Assembly (NCBI RefSeq): GCF_002245535.1
Contig: NZ_NKCN01000033.1
Location: 1 to 38,700, forward strand
Length of the DNA stretch: 38,700 nucleotides
Reading direction: 5' to 3'
From: Mycobacterium lehmannii
Lineage (GTDB): Bacteria > Actinomycetota > Actinomycetes > Mycobacteriales > Mycobacteriaceae
The notes below the pieces were generated by a model. The model was not told the DNA's origin and did not search any database. It saw nothing but the letters and a program-made list of their open reading frames with translations. Of this stretch, positions 1-7,518 are shown in pieces (the first letter of the stretch is position 1; each line of letters opens with the position of its first letter). The translations under genes were made by a program, and so were the position numbers.

Positions 1-33
1 CCCCCAATAACCGCCGATCCCGTCGGATCAAGA

Positions 34-306
34 TTGTCATCGGTCCGCTGGCGCGGCGACTACAATCGTGAAGTGCCCGACCCCGAGTTCGTTGAGACAG
101 ATGACCGCGGACGCATCACTCTGCCAGGCCGCCCGAATAGCCGGTTCCTGTTGCGCCACAACGCGGATGGCAGCATTATCCTTCAGCCTGCTCAGCCTGT
201 TCCTGACGCCCAGTACGAGTACTGGTCCAATCCCGAACTACGAACACTGCTCACTGCTGCAGCGACATCACGCACCGTCCACCGAATGCGCGACCACCGC
301 GACTGA
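34..306 (+). CDS. SpoVT/AbrB-like domain small protein
   Basis: A 90-aa reading frame from TTG at 34; a GTG at 73 is an alternative start giving 77 aa. The central part carries the pattern of the AbrB/MazE swapped-hairpin fold: VETDDRGRITLP, then a short beta segment with a DGSIILQPA end, followed by a helix containing NPEL. Actinobacterial proteins with this pattern are usually DNA-binding regulators or antitoxin-like proteins. No toxin gene is visible on its downstream side; the upstream side is cut by the window edge. It faces the small minus-strand gene ending at 341. The fold call is moderately secure; a role as antitoxin is only inference. Confidence 0.6.
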   Translation: MSSVRWRGDYNREVPDPEFVETDDRGRITLPGRPNSRFLLRHNADGSIILQPAQPVPDAQYEYWSNPELRTLLTAAATSRTVHRMRDHRD

Positions 307-340
307 TCACTCCTCAGCGACGGGACTCACGAGGACGACG

Positions 341-484
341 TTAATCCGCTTGGGCCGCCCGCTGCCACGGATCCTGCAGCTCGTCCGCGATTAGGTCTCG
401 GTCCGCCGCCCACTCAGGATCCTCGGGTCCGTGGAAAAGGTCGGCCACCTCAGCCGATGATCGCCAGCGCAGGGTCCACCTCAT
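341..484 (-). CDS. 47-aa acidic small protein, unknown
   Basis: A 47-aa frame starting at ATG 484. The start is chosen because a strong Shine-Dalgarno stretch, AGGAGAGG, lies about 5-12 bases upstream (about 490-497). The frame is open back to an ATG at 589 that overlaps the stop of the preceding gene, but the added 35 residues are a basic, serine-rich stretch that does not look like a folded protein. The 47-aa product has a basic, tryptophan-containing N-terminus and an acidic C-terminal half (PEDPEWAADRDLIADELQDP). It lies 101 bp after the 148-aa gene on the same strand and could share its transcript. No family recognised. Confidence 0.5.
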   Translation of the reverse strand: MRWTLRWRSSAEVADLFHGPEDPEWAADRDLIADELQDPWQRAAQAD

Positions 485-585
485 CGTCCCTCTCCTGCCC
501 ACGCTCCTGTTGTTGCTCGAAGATCCAGTCGCTCTAGTGTGACTCCGGCATCGCCGGATCGAGCGCCGATAACCGCTTCGTTCCA

Positions 586-1032
586 TCATGTAGATGTGGC
601 CTCAACTAGACGGTCGTCCTCCGTCACACGCAGCAGAGGCTGGTCGAACGCGTGTCTAATCAGTTGCACGGTGTCAATGAGGTCCTGGTAACGCTCCCAG
701 CGAAGAAGGTCGCGGGAGCCGTCGACCCACCCCAGCTTGTCGCCGGCGTAATACACCTCCGCGATGAAGTACTCGGATCCGTCGGCGGACTGCACCACGC
801 GGTAATTCCAGTGACCGACACTTGCGCTATCCGAATCAGTGTACGAAATATTCTGCGCTGCATCGCTTTTACTCCTTGATGCCAGCCCGTCGAGGTAATC
901 CTGGACGGCCTGTGAGCGCGTGTGGCCATCGGGCAATTCCCGTCCTTCGAGCCGCGCAGAGGCCCTGGTGTTTCGGGCGATCATGTCCTTGATCGCGCTA
1001 TCGGAGACAGTCACGCGCTTGGTCCGGCGCAT
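586..1032 (-). CDS. Hypothetical protein, 148 aa
   Basis: Starts at ATG 1032. The N-terminal 50 residues are basic and probably helical. The C-terminal part from about residue 70 is a compact aromatic-rich domain (GHWNYRVVQSADGSEYFIAEVYY, then GWVDGS and a helical tail ending in PLLRVTEDDR). No catalytic motif, membrane segment or known family is recognised with confidence. The gene is first in a minus-strand unit whose likely promoter carries the shared operator at 1255-1270, so it is probably co-regulated with the transposition genes. Its place in the island suggests an accessory or cargo function. Confidence 0.6.
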   Translation of the reverse strand: MRRTKRVTVSDSAIKDMIARNTRASARLEGRELPDGHTRSQAVQDYLDGLASRSKSDAAQNISYTDSDSASVGHWNYRVVQSADGSEYFIAEVYYAGDKLGWVDGSRDLLRWERYQDLIDTVQLIRHAFDQPLLRVTEDDRLVEATST

Positions 1033-1254
1033 CTACTTGGCGCCAACCGCTAGCGCACCGTGTGGACGAGGTGCAGCCCGCGCAATCAGGGTTCCGGGCT
1101 TGCTCCCGGGGATGGCCCGAGTTGTCCGCCGTGATGCCCGAAGGTTGTCGTTCGTCGGGCAACCGCAAGGATAAGCAGGTGGCCCGCTTAGCCATCTCGG
1201 AGCCGCTGCGGCGCATCTTTGCCCTGGTCTGGCCGCCATACTCACAAGTTTAGT
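1033..1254 (-). other. Possible leader with hairpins and small reading frames
   Basis: This 222-bp stretch separates the operator at 1255-1270 from the 148-aa gene. It holds two hairpin arms pairs: CCGGG 1094-1098 with CCCGG 1105-1109, and GCCCGA 1136-1141 with TCGGGC 1155-1160. Two overlapping minus-strand frames are open. One of 70 aa starts at GTG 1245, where a transcript from a TACACT -10 at 1252-1257 would begin, and its TAG directly abuts the ATG of the 148-aa gene. The other, of 72 aa, starts at 1216 and runs into that gene; it has four cysteines in a C-x2-C-type cluster and a higher third-position GC. Neither is recognisable, so I do not call a gene. Confidence 0.3.
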
Positions 1255-1270
1255 GTACTACTAGTAGGGC
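1255..1270 (-). promoter_or_regulatory. Operator-like motif, copy 1
   Basis: Read on the minus strand this is GCCCTACTAGTAGTAC, identical to copies at 1599 and 10502; CTACTAGTAG is a perfect palindrome. Its 3' end overlaps TACACT (1257-1252), a good mycobacterial -10 (TANNNT), pointing toward the 148-aa gene. The overlap suggests repression when bound. Binding by the XRE protein encoded at 1313-1564 is inferred from proximity. Confidence 0.6.
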
Positions 1271-1312
1271 TTCATCTGAGCCGGTTCTGTGGCGTCCAAG
1301 GCGTCCCTGCAA

Positions 1313-1564
1313 TCACGGCAGTAGTTCCGCCGGCGCAACCTCCAAGGCCTCCGCGATATCGAGGAGCCGCTCGAATAGGAGGCCGCGCCGTCCATGTTCG
1401 ACGTCGATGAGCACGTTTCGGGTCACGCCAGATCGCAGCGCGAGCGACTCCTGAGTCATTTCCCGCGATAGCCGGACGTCGCGAATTCTCGTGCCTACCT
1501 CCAACCGCCAGGCCTCCCACTTGGCAACCCGTTCCGGGTTGTTTTGACTAGGGCGAGTCGGCAC
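1313..1564 (-). CDS. XRE-family HTH transcriptional regulator
   Basis: An 83-aa protein from GTG 1564. Residues 25-79 form a classic Cro/C1-type helix-turn-helix (TRIRDVRLSREMTQESLAL, SGVTRNVLIDVEHGRR, then a stabilising helix ending in LEVAPAELL). The protein is almost all HTH, like small phage- or plasmid-type repressors. It is divergent from tniQ1, and the 35-bp space upstream of its start leads directly to one exact copy of the GCCCTACTAGTAGTAC motif, with another copy just past its stop. It is therefore the best candidate for the repressor of the element, including its own gene. No strong Shine-Dalgarno is seen; the exact start is uncertain by a few codons. Confidence 0.8.
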   Translation of the reverse strand: MPTRPSQNNPERVAKWEAWRLEVGTRIRDVRLSREMTQESLALRSGVTRNVLIDVEHGRRGLLFERLLDIAEALEVAPAELLP

Positions 1565-1598
1565 CCATCAAGTAGTCAGCGGACGCCCATCATTGTCT

Positions 1599-1614
1599 GC
1601 CCTACTAGTAGTAC
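1599..1614 (+). promoter_or_regulatory. Operator-like motif, copy 2 (XRE/tniQ1 divergent region)
   Basis: GCCCTACTAGTAGTAC, central palindrome CTACTAGTAG at 1602-1611. It lies between the XRE start (1564) and the tniQ1 start (1668). A TACATT -10 (1612-1617) overlaps its right end and points to tniQ1, the same arrangement as copy 1. Repression of both divergent genes is inferred. Confidence 0.65.
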
Positions 1615-1667
1615 ATTGAGCGTTGCGCCGCACCTCACACACAGTGCTCGACCGAGGTCACGGGATC

Positions 1668-3347
1668 ATGCCGACAGAACTGAGCTTGCTGCCAACCAGG
1701 GTGTCTCTGGGCGAAGACGAAGCACTCGATAGCTTTCTCGAGCGGCTCACCCAAGCCAACGATCTCGAGCCTCAGCACATCCTGGCCGCGCTCCGCCGCG
1801 GCGAAGACGCACCCCAAACGACGCTTGCTTTCTTCATGACGGCACCCACCGACACCGTGCTCGCGCGAATCGAAAAGCTCAGCGGAATCCCTGTCGAGCA
1901 ACTTCGAAACGCCACTCTCATGCGCTTTGACGCAGGACGACCCCTGCACCTCGATGCCCTCGATCCGCTAGACCGGCACAGCTATCGCAAGGTCGTGGTT
2001 CAGGGATGGTTTCCTCCCTTCGGCACACAACTCTGTCCCTTATGCGTTGCGCAGCAGGGAATCTGGCGTGTTGATTGGCGGTTGCCGATCGTCGCCGCAT
2101 GCATCCATCACGGCACATACCTGACCACCGAATGTGGCGGCTGCAGCCAACGGTTTCGCAGCCACCGGTACTGGCCATTGCGCCCAGTGCTCGGACCAGC
2201 GCAACCATGCGGCAACCCTGTCGCCCTGCGGCGGCCCTGTCTCCGCTCGGTACTCACAAACACTGCGGGGCCGGCAGACTCCCGTGCGCTCGATTGCGCT
2301 GAGTCCGTCCATCGAGCGCTGAACGGGCAGACGTTGAGCATGTTCGGCGAACCTGCCGACCCTCGTGCTTTTCTTGCCGAACTGCGCAACCTTGCAACAC
2401 TTCTGCTTCATCTGGGGGCCAGGACGTCGGCCCAGACTGCCGTATCGTGGGCGAGCGACCTGCGCGAAGAGGCGCGGGTTCGGTCCAATCTGGTTCGTGG
2501 AGCTCGTTGGGGCTTCAGTCCCCCGCACAGCGCCAGGGTTCGCGGAGCCGTCCTCGGATGCGCCCACGAAATTCTTATGCAACGGAACTTTGAGTCTGGT
2601 GGTGCCCGGTTGCGTGAGTGGATTCGCTTCATCGAAGACGAGAAGAACGGTCCCGCCGCCTGGCTCACTAATCGCACCAAGAGAACGCCAACGATGCAGC
2701 GACTGATCGCCGCAGCCGTATCCGAACGCCGCGATGTGGGTCGTCGAATCGATCGCGGTCGCCGCTGCCGGCAAATAGAACCATCGGCGATACCCCAAAT
2801 GATCGATACCGGCATTTATCGTCAACTGTTCGCCGGCATGCTCGGCGGCTACGAACACACCGGTCGGCTTTATGTGTCGCTATGCATGGTGAGAGCGATT
2901 GTCTCAGTGAAGAGCTGGGCCGACGCGGCCGTCCGAATCGGGTTGCCGCCTGACGTTGGCTCGCGCACCTCACGCGCCGCGCGTGCGCGGATGCGTACAA
3001 CGCCGGAGGATCTTCAGCGCCAAGTCAACGTGGCGCTGAACAACATTCCTACGAGCAGAGACTTCCGCGCGCTCGAAGTGCAGGTCCTTGCTCTGGCGGG
3101 CGATCCTGAACACTGGTACCCCGCTTGGCGCCTGTCGACCACTCCCGCGCGGCGGTCTGACCTGTTGGTCTACGCCGTCACATGGATGTGGTGCGAGGTG
3201 GCACAAGGCTGTCTCGACAACAGTCCGGCATGGGCTGTGCCGCCCTGCCATCGCATCAAGGCCGGCTATCGCGCCTTTCGTGACCGACTGCCGGCCGCAG
3301 CCCGGGACTCGCTGCGCCGACTCGTTCTTCCGGGCCCAACGCGTTGA
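1668..3347 (+). CDS. tniQ: TniQ-family transposition target-selection protein (TniQ1)
   Basis: A 559-aa protein from ATG 1668, preceded by GAGG ten bases upstream; the frame is open to a TTG at 1623. The N-terminus has the TniQ opening (LLPTRVSLGEDEALDSFLERL). A zinc-binding module follows: CPLC at 123-126, C145 with HHG, C156-C159, then C181 and C191, with the family pattern GIWRVDWRLP between. TniQ/TnsD proteins bind the target DNA and recruit the TnsC ATPase. The C-terminal half is long and helical, as in TnsD-like members, and would hold the DNA-recognition part. It is transcribed toward tnsC and its last 92 bp overlap the 3' end of tnsC antisense. Its promoter carries an exact operator copy. 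It differs clearly from the second TniQ at 7519-9108. Confidence 0.85.
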   Translation: MPTELSLLPTRVSLGEDEALDSFLERLTQANDLEPQHILAALRRGEDAPQTTLAFFMTAPTDTVLARIEKLSGIPVEQLRNATLMRFDAGRPLHLDALDPLDRHSYRKVVVQGWFPPFGTQLCPLCVAQQGIWRVDWRLPIVAACIHHGTYLTTECGGCSQRFRSHRYWPLRPVLGPAQPCGNPVALRRPCLRSVLTNTAGPADSRALDCAESVHRALNGQTLSMFGEPADPRAFLAELRNLATLLLHLGARTSAQTAVSWASDLREEARVRSNLVRGARWGFSPPHSARVRGAVLGCAHEILMQRNFESGGARLREWIRFIEDEKNGPAAWLTNRTKRTPTMQRLIAAAVSERRDVGRRIDRGRRCRQIEPSAIPQMIDTGIYRQLFAGMLGGYEHTGRLYVSLCMVRAIVSVKSWADAAVRIGLPPDVGSRTSRAARARMRTTPEDLQRQVNVALNNIPTSRDFRALEVQVLALAGDPEHWYPAWRLSTTPARRSDLLVYAVTWMWCEVAQGCLDNSPAWAVPPCHRIKAGYRAFRDRLPAAARDSLRRLVLPGPTR

Positions 3348-4443
3348 GATCAGACACGCGTGCGCGCTTCTGGCGGCGCCGCCGGGTCTGCGTCGATGAC
3401 TCAGTGCGGCGGCGCTCCGCCTCCGCTGCAGTCTCATGAATTGCACGCTTGCTCAGGGTGATCGCTTTGAGGTGATCCACGCTGATCCGGTATGAGCCAT
3501 CCGCAATGGCCGCAACGGTGGCTCGACTGACTAGCTTTCGTAAGTCGCCAACGTAGCCCTGCGTGCGAAACCAAAGTTCGCCGGCCAGCTTCAGGAAGAG
3601 CATCCCCGGCCGACCCGCTGGCAGGTGTGGCAGAACCAACCTCTCTAGGTCACGTACGACGCGTTGCCATTCGGCTTGTTCTTCCTCGGTATCCACGCCG
3701 TAGGGTGCGACGGACAACTCCGTTAATCGACATGCGATCTGCGGGTCGTTCACCAGGTCGCCGTTTGCAAGGTTGGCTCCGACCAGAACGAGGGTCGCGC
3801 TCGAGACCTGACCAAGTTTGGTGTTGATGCTCTTGATGTGATCGAGAACATCGCGCCCACTCTTGGAGTCGGTCTTCAAAAGGTGCGCGTCGTCCATGAC
3901 GATGATCTGGGTGCGGTGCAGGCGCAGTCCGTGCATCGCTCGATGAGTCAGATCGCGTGTGAGGCCGGTGCTCGCGAGGTTGAAACCATTGAGCAACTCA
4001 GTGGTCACGTCGTTGACCTTGGCGGCCGAACCCAAGTCGATCCAAATCACGGGACATAGGTCGGCCTCTACGCCATCCGATGGATAGTGAACGGGGCGCC
4101 CGCGACGGTCATGCGGCGCATCTTGGGTCCATTCCAGATATCGTCTCTGCGCCCACCGCAGCATGAACGTGCTCTTACCGACGTAGTTGGGCCCGGTCAA
4201 CACGACGATCTGTTTGGCGCCCGGACCTTCCAACATGTTGTCCCGGACGGTCCGGTCTAGAGCGTGCTCGATTTCGGTGAACGCTGCTGTCGGGAGGTAG
4301 AGCCGGGCGAGCCACGCCTCGAGTTGCTCGATATACCCATGTCGCGCCTGGTCTGACATGGCGTTCAGTTGCTTGGACGATCGGCTGGAAGGCGCGTGCG
4401 GTAGCTCTTGGATGCTGTTGTCGTGCCACTCCTGCGAGTCCAT
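3256..4443 (-). CDS. tnsC: TnsC/TniB-like AAA+ ATPase of transposition
   Basis: A 395-aa protein starting at ATG 4443, three bases after the tnsB stop, so translation is probably coupled. Walker A is GPNYVGKST (84-92) and Walker B is IIVMDDAH (180-187). TnsC-type ATPases form filaments on target DNA, bridge the target selector (TniQ) to the TnsB transposase, and regulate transposition. A Lys/Arg-rich segment sits near the C-terminus, and the last 30 residues overlap tniQ1 antisense and may be a recent 3' extension. Third gene of the tnsA-tnsB-tnsC cluster. Confidence 0.9.
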   Translation of the reverse strand: MDSQEWHDNSIQELPHAPSSRSSKQLNAMSDQARHGYIEQLEAWLARLYLPTAAFTEIEHALDRTVRDNMLEGPGAKQIVVLTGPNYVGKSTFMLRWAQRRYLEWTQDAPHDRRGRPVHYPSDGVEADLCPVIWIDLGSAAKVNDVTTELLNGFNLASTGLTRDLTHRAMHGLRLHRTQIIVMDDAHLLKTDSKSGRDVLDHIKSINTKLGQVSSATLVLVGANLANGDLVNDPQIACRLTELSVAPYGVDTEEEQAEWQRVVRDLERLVLPHLPAGRPGMLFLKLAGELWFRTQGYVGDLRKLVSRATVAAIADGSYRISVDHLKAITLSKRAIHETAAEAERRRTESSTQTRRRRQKRARVSDLNALGPEERVGAASPGLRPAVGHERRDSRP

Positions 4444-4446
4444 TGC

Positions 4447-6594
4447 CTACTCGGTTTCCAGCAAGTTGTCCCACGCTCGCCTGATCGACGAAGTCGGCAA
4501 CGTCCGCGGTGCGATGCTGCGCACGGGATGGGCGTGTTCCTGGGCAGCTTCTGCCTCGGCGTGATCTATACGCGACTGTTCGACCCTTTGTGCCGCGGCA
4601 GCTGTCTTGCGGCGATCCGCTTTCGATCTCGTCGACGTGAGTTCGCCGAGTTCGTTGATGATCAGTTGGGTTGTCAGTCCACGCTTGAGCACATGGTTGC
4701 CGCCGCGGCGTCTGATCTTCCGACAGAGCTCGTCGAGGATGACGTCAGTCATTGGTGCATCGACTTTACTACGGCCGACCCATTCGATTGGCTCGATCCT
4801 GTCGGTGGATTCGTCATGAAACCATATGCGGGAGAGATCGTTTGGATCGTAGAAGAACGGTGCGGCCCGGTCCTTCTCGCGGAATCGGCCCACCTCGACG
4901 TAGCGCAACGGCTCGAAGACAAGCGGGTTTTCGTATCGGAGGTTGGAGAATTCCACTCCCGCTGGTCCGATGGTGCCCCACTTGATAGGTAGGAATTGGT
5001 AGATCAGGCCGTGGCGCTGGGGCACATCGATACGACCAGTGGCTTCGACCATGACGTCCCATAAGTCGAGTGGACACATCTTGGCGGCCTCGGCGCCCGG
5101 TTGGATGAGACCGTCGTGTCCGTGTCTGTGGTAATCGAGCGCAATGAACTTTCGCAGGTGTAGTTGCAGTTCGCGCGCCGTCAACAGCGGCTCATCGGCG
5201 ACGAGCCGACCCCGCTCAGACACGTTCCGACCCTTGTAGCCCGGAATCTGCTGCAAGCCACGTTGGATCGTCTCATGCCACCGCTCGACCTGCGGGTTGT
5301 CGGTGGGGTTGCCCGGACGGCTGAGCAAGAGGTCGATCTGAAGGTCGCGCAATAGTGCACGGAAGTGCACGCTGGTGAAGATCGCGGCGTTGTCGCAATG
5401 GATTGCATCCGGCATCACAGATGGGATGGGGTGCTGGCCCTGCAACGTGTCGAAGTTGACCTCTAGGTCTTGCCGCCACACCTTGCCCACCGCATCCGAA
5501 AGATCGACAGTTTCGGGCAGGCCGACCCATCTCCAATCGCTGACGGTCGTGCCTGCGACGAGCATTGAGAAGGGCCTGCAGACGTCGTAGAGGAGCAGTC
5601 CGGCTTCGAAGCCGTTCGCGCTCATGGGAACCACCCGCAGCGCTAGGACTACGCGCGTGGCGACGTCGATAGCGGTGATGATCTCGACGCTGAGCGGCCT
5701 GCCGTTGAAGGTGTCGTATACGAGATTGTCGGCTCGCGTGACATCGATGGCCACGACTTGGCCTGGTCTTACTCCTGGGTATTGTGCTGAGCCTGAGGCT
5801 GTTTGCAGTTTCTTGGTGCGCTGCGACCGGGTGGTCTCACCTCTTTGGTGCTTCAGGTTCGAGAGAAACTTCTGCGTCGTGCGTTGCGGCGCATGGTAAT
5901 CGTCGATGCCTTCGTTACGGAGCCTGACCAGCACTCGTCTGTGCATTTCTTGGATCGCCAGACTCGATCTATCACCGTCCAGAGTCGCGAACTCTTCCTC
6001 AGCGATCGCGCGGTAGCGCGGATCGATGACCTCCCACGACAGGCTCTTGCGGATGTGCCGCCCGTCAATGAGCCCGAGCAGTCCCTGCTGCCTCCAGCTT
6101 CGCACCCAGTTTCTGATGGTGCTCTCGTTCGTCCCGAGCGACGTCAGCTCGCCATCTCGCAACCGGCGCTGGGCCTTACGGTCATTTCGACCTTCCTGAA
6201 TGAGAACCGACACCATCGCTACGGCCCGCTTCGACTCGGATACGCCAAACCCTGGCCCGAATGGAGGGTATGGTTCGCCGGGTCGTTTGAATTCGGGATG
6301 ACCATCGCGGTATCCAGTCACGATCTCGAGAACAATCTCGAGTTTGTTGAGCGCGCGTTCGCGGGCTTTGTCGTCGAGGCTGTCCCAGAGTGGTCGGAGA
6401 GACCGAGCGACGGCAACCGGCCGACCATCGACGATGTTCTGCACAAGCGGAAGATCGTCCCAGTCCCTATGTCGGATGTTGTTGAGGCAGTCGCGAAGAT
6501 CGACACCCGTACGGTCGAATCGAACGACGAGTTCCGCACCCGTCTCCGTGAGCACGCGCGCTCCCTCGTAGAGGAATGTCCGGCCGGCGTTCAT
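4447..6594 (-). CDS. tnsB: TnsB/TniA-like DDE transposase
   Basis: A 715-aa protein. Start ATG 6594 is chosen because it overlaps the tnsA stop as ATGA; an upstream ATG at 6687 would run 31 residues into tnsA. A helix-turn-helix region lies near residues 120-190 (STIRNWVRSWRQQGLLGLID). The integrase core follows with catalytic D284 (VVAIDVTRAD), D401 (IHCDN) and E437 (NPQVERWHE), the D-35-E spacing usual for this family. A beta-barrel Mu-C-type region and a charged tail that should contact TnsC complete it. It binds element ends and joins 3' ends to target DNA. All active-site residues are present, so it should be functional. Confidence 0.92.
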   Translation of the reverse strand: MNAGRTFLYEGARVLTETGAELVVRFDRTGVDLRDCLNNIRHRDWDDLPLVQNIVDGRPVAVARSLRPLWDSLDDKARERALNKLEIVLEIVTGYRDGHPEFKRPGEPYPPFGPGFGVSESKRAVAMVSVLIQEGRNDRKAQRRLRDGELTSLGTNESTIRNWVRSWRQQGLLGLIDGRHIRKSLSWEVIDPRYRAIAEEEFATLDGDRSSLAIQEMHRRVLVRLRNEGIDDYHAPQRTTQKFLSNLKHQRGETTRSQRTKKLQTASGSAQYPGVRPGQVVAIDVTRADNLVYDTFNGRPLSVEIITAIDVATRVVLALRVVPMSANGFEAGLLLYDVCRPFSMLVAGTTVSDWRWVGLPETVDLSDAVGKVWRQDLEVNFDTLQGQHPIPSVMPDAIHCDNAAIFTSVHFRALLRDLQIDLLLSRPGNPTDNPQVERWHETIQRGLQQIPGYKGRNVSERGRLVADEPLLTARELQLHLRKFIALDYHRHGHDGLIQPGAEAAKMCPLDLWDVMVEATGRIDVPQRHGLIYQFLPIKWGTIGPAGVEFSNLRYENPLVFEPLRYVEVGRFREKDRAAPFFYDPNDLSRIWFHDESTDRIEPIEWVGRSKVDAPMTDVILDELCRKIRRRGGNHVLKRGLTTQLIINELGELTSTRSKADRRKTAAAAQRVEQSRIDHAEAEAAQEHAHPVRSIAPRTLPTSSIRRAWDNLLETE

Positions 6595-7352
6595 CGCGAT
6601 ACTTCGACAGATAGGCGCACAGACGTGTCCAATCCCCACTGGCACGTCGTGTCGATACTCAAGATGCCCTTCCAAACCAGGTGCCAAACAGACGATTTCA
6701 GTTCACCGGAGCCGTCATCCGCGTCAAACAGTGCTCCGAGAGTTACTTCGTGACCGGAGACGAGGTGAACAATGTGGCGTTCATGAAATTGCAACCATGA
6801 TGGCTCTCTTCTAAACCCGTTCAGCCACATGAGATTCAGTCGCTCAGCTTGAGCCATTTCGCCGAACACCTCGTAGCGCCATCCCACAGCGGCGCACGCA
6901 TGTTCTGTGATGCGGCTCTGGGCCTTGAAGTCGTCGTCCTGCTTTTCGGGTGCGCGGACGTCCCAGGTCGTCACATCCCCTTTCACGTCAACGGTCAAGA
7001 GATCGGGAGTGTGACGTCCAGGCAAGTCTTTCCAAGCCAGACGAAACGGCTGCGCGACTATCCGGGCGACACGCGGATCTCTGTCGAGTCGCCGGAATAG
7101 GTCATGCTCCAATCCGGATTCAAGAGACACGTTCGCGCCGTTGGTCATGGAGTACGCCGTCACGGGTACATGGCGGCTGAAGGTGGACGAGACTGGCCTT
7201 CGCACAGGCTCGAGACTGTGCAACGGCGGCGAGCTACTCCGCTGCCACATCCATACAATTTCGCTGCCCTGCATCATAAACGTCCACGTCAGCCCTGGCG
7301 CGCGCATTGCCAAGGCGCCAAGCAGATCGTCTTCATCGTGACTCGAAGGCAT
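6591..7352 (-). CDS. tnsA: TnsA-like heteromeric transposase endonuclease subunit
   Basis: A 253-aa protein from ATG 7352 (AAGG about eight bases upstream). It has the TnsA endonuclease core: E78/E82 in SLESGLE, the QPF motif at 101-103, D117 in HTPDLL, and D131-V-R133. In E. coli Tn7 the last motif is Q-x-K; actinobacterial TnsA-like proteins commonly have D-V-R or D-V-K here, so the change is probably normal for the branch. TnsA cuts the 5' ends of the element, allowing cut-and-paste movement. First gene of the tnsABC cluster, overlapping tnsB by four bases. Confidence 0.85.
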   Translation of the reverse strand: MPSSHDEDDLLGALAMRAPGLTWTFMMQGSEIVWMWQRSSSPPLHSLEPVRRPVSSTFSRHVPVTAYSMTNGANVSLESGLEHDLFRRLDRDPRVARIVAQPFRLAWKDLPGRHTPDLLTVDVKGDVTTWDVRAPEKQDDDFKAQSRITEHACAAVGWRYEVFGEMAQAERLNLMWLNGFRREPSWLQFHERHIVHLVSGHEVTLGALFDADDGSGELKSSVWHLVWKGILSIDTTCQWGLDTSVRLSVEVSR

Positions 7353-7518
7353 TAGTCGAACCTTTTCGTCGGTTCCCGCGCACCGAGAAGAACAAGTCCC
7401 CGCGCGAGACCAGCGCGAACTATCTTACGTGGTCAAGACGACGGTGGATAGCACAAGTTGATTCTGCGAGGGTGTTGAAATGCGCTCTAGCCCAACCGAT
7501 CTTCTAGTTTACGGGTAG
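7353..7518 (-). promoter_or_regulatory. Likely tnsABC promoter region
   Basis: This 166-bp gap separates the tniQ2 stop from the tnsA start. On the minus strand TAAGAT (7427-7422) fits the mycobacterial -10 TANNNT. No copy of the shared operator is present, so tnsABC may be transcribed from here without direct control by the XRE protein, or by readthrough from tniQ2. Confidence 0.3.

Noticed and set aside
1033..1254. tRNA or attachment-site remnant
   Set aside because: No cloverleaf or TTCGA-type T-loop can be built; only short local hairpins are present.
2040..2858. 272-aa minus-strand frame inside tniQ1
   Set aside because: The plus strand encodes a clear TniQ with zinc cysteines; the minus frame has no recognisable content.
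5803..6753. 316-aa plus-strand frame inside tnsB
   Set aside because: Opposite strand of a transposase with all catalytic residues; no independent ribosome site or family match.
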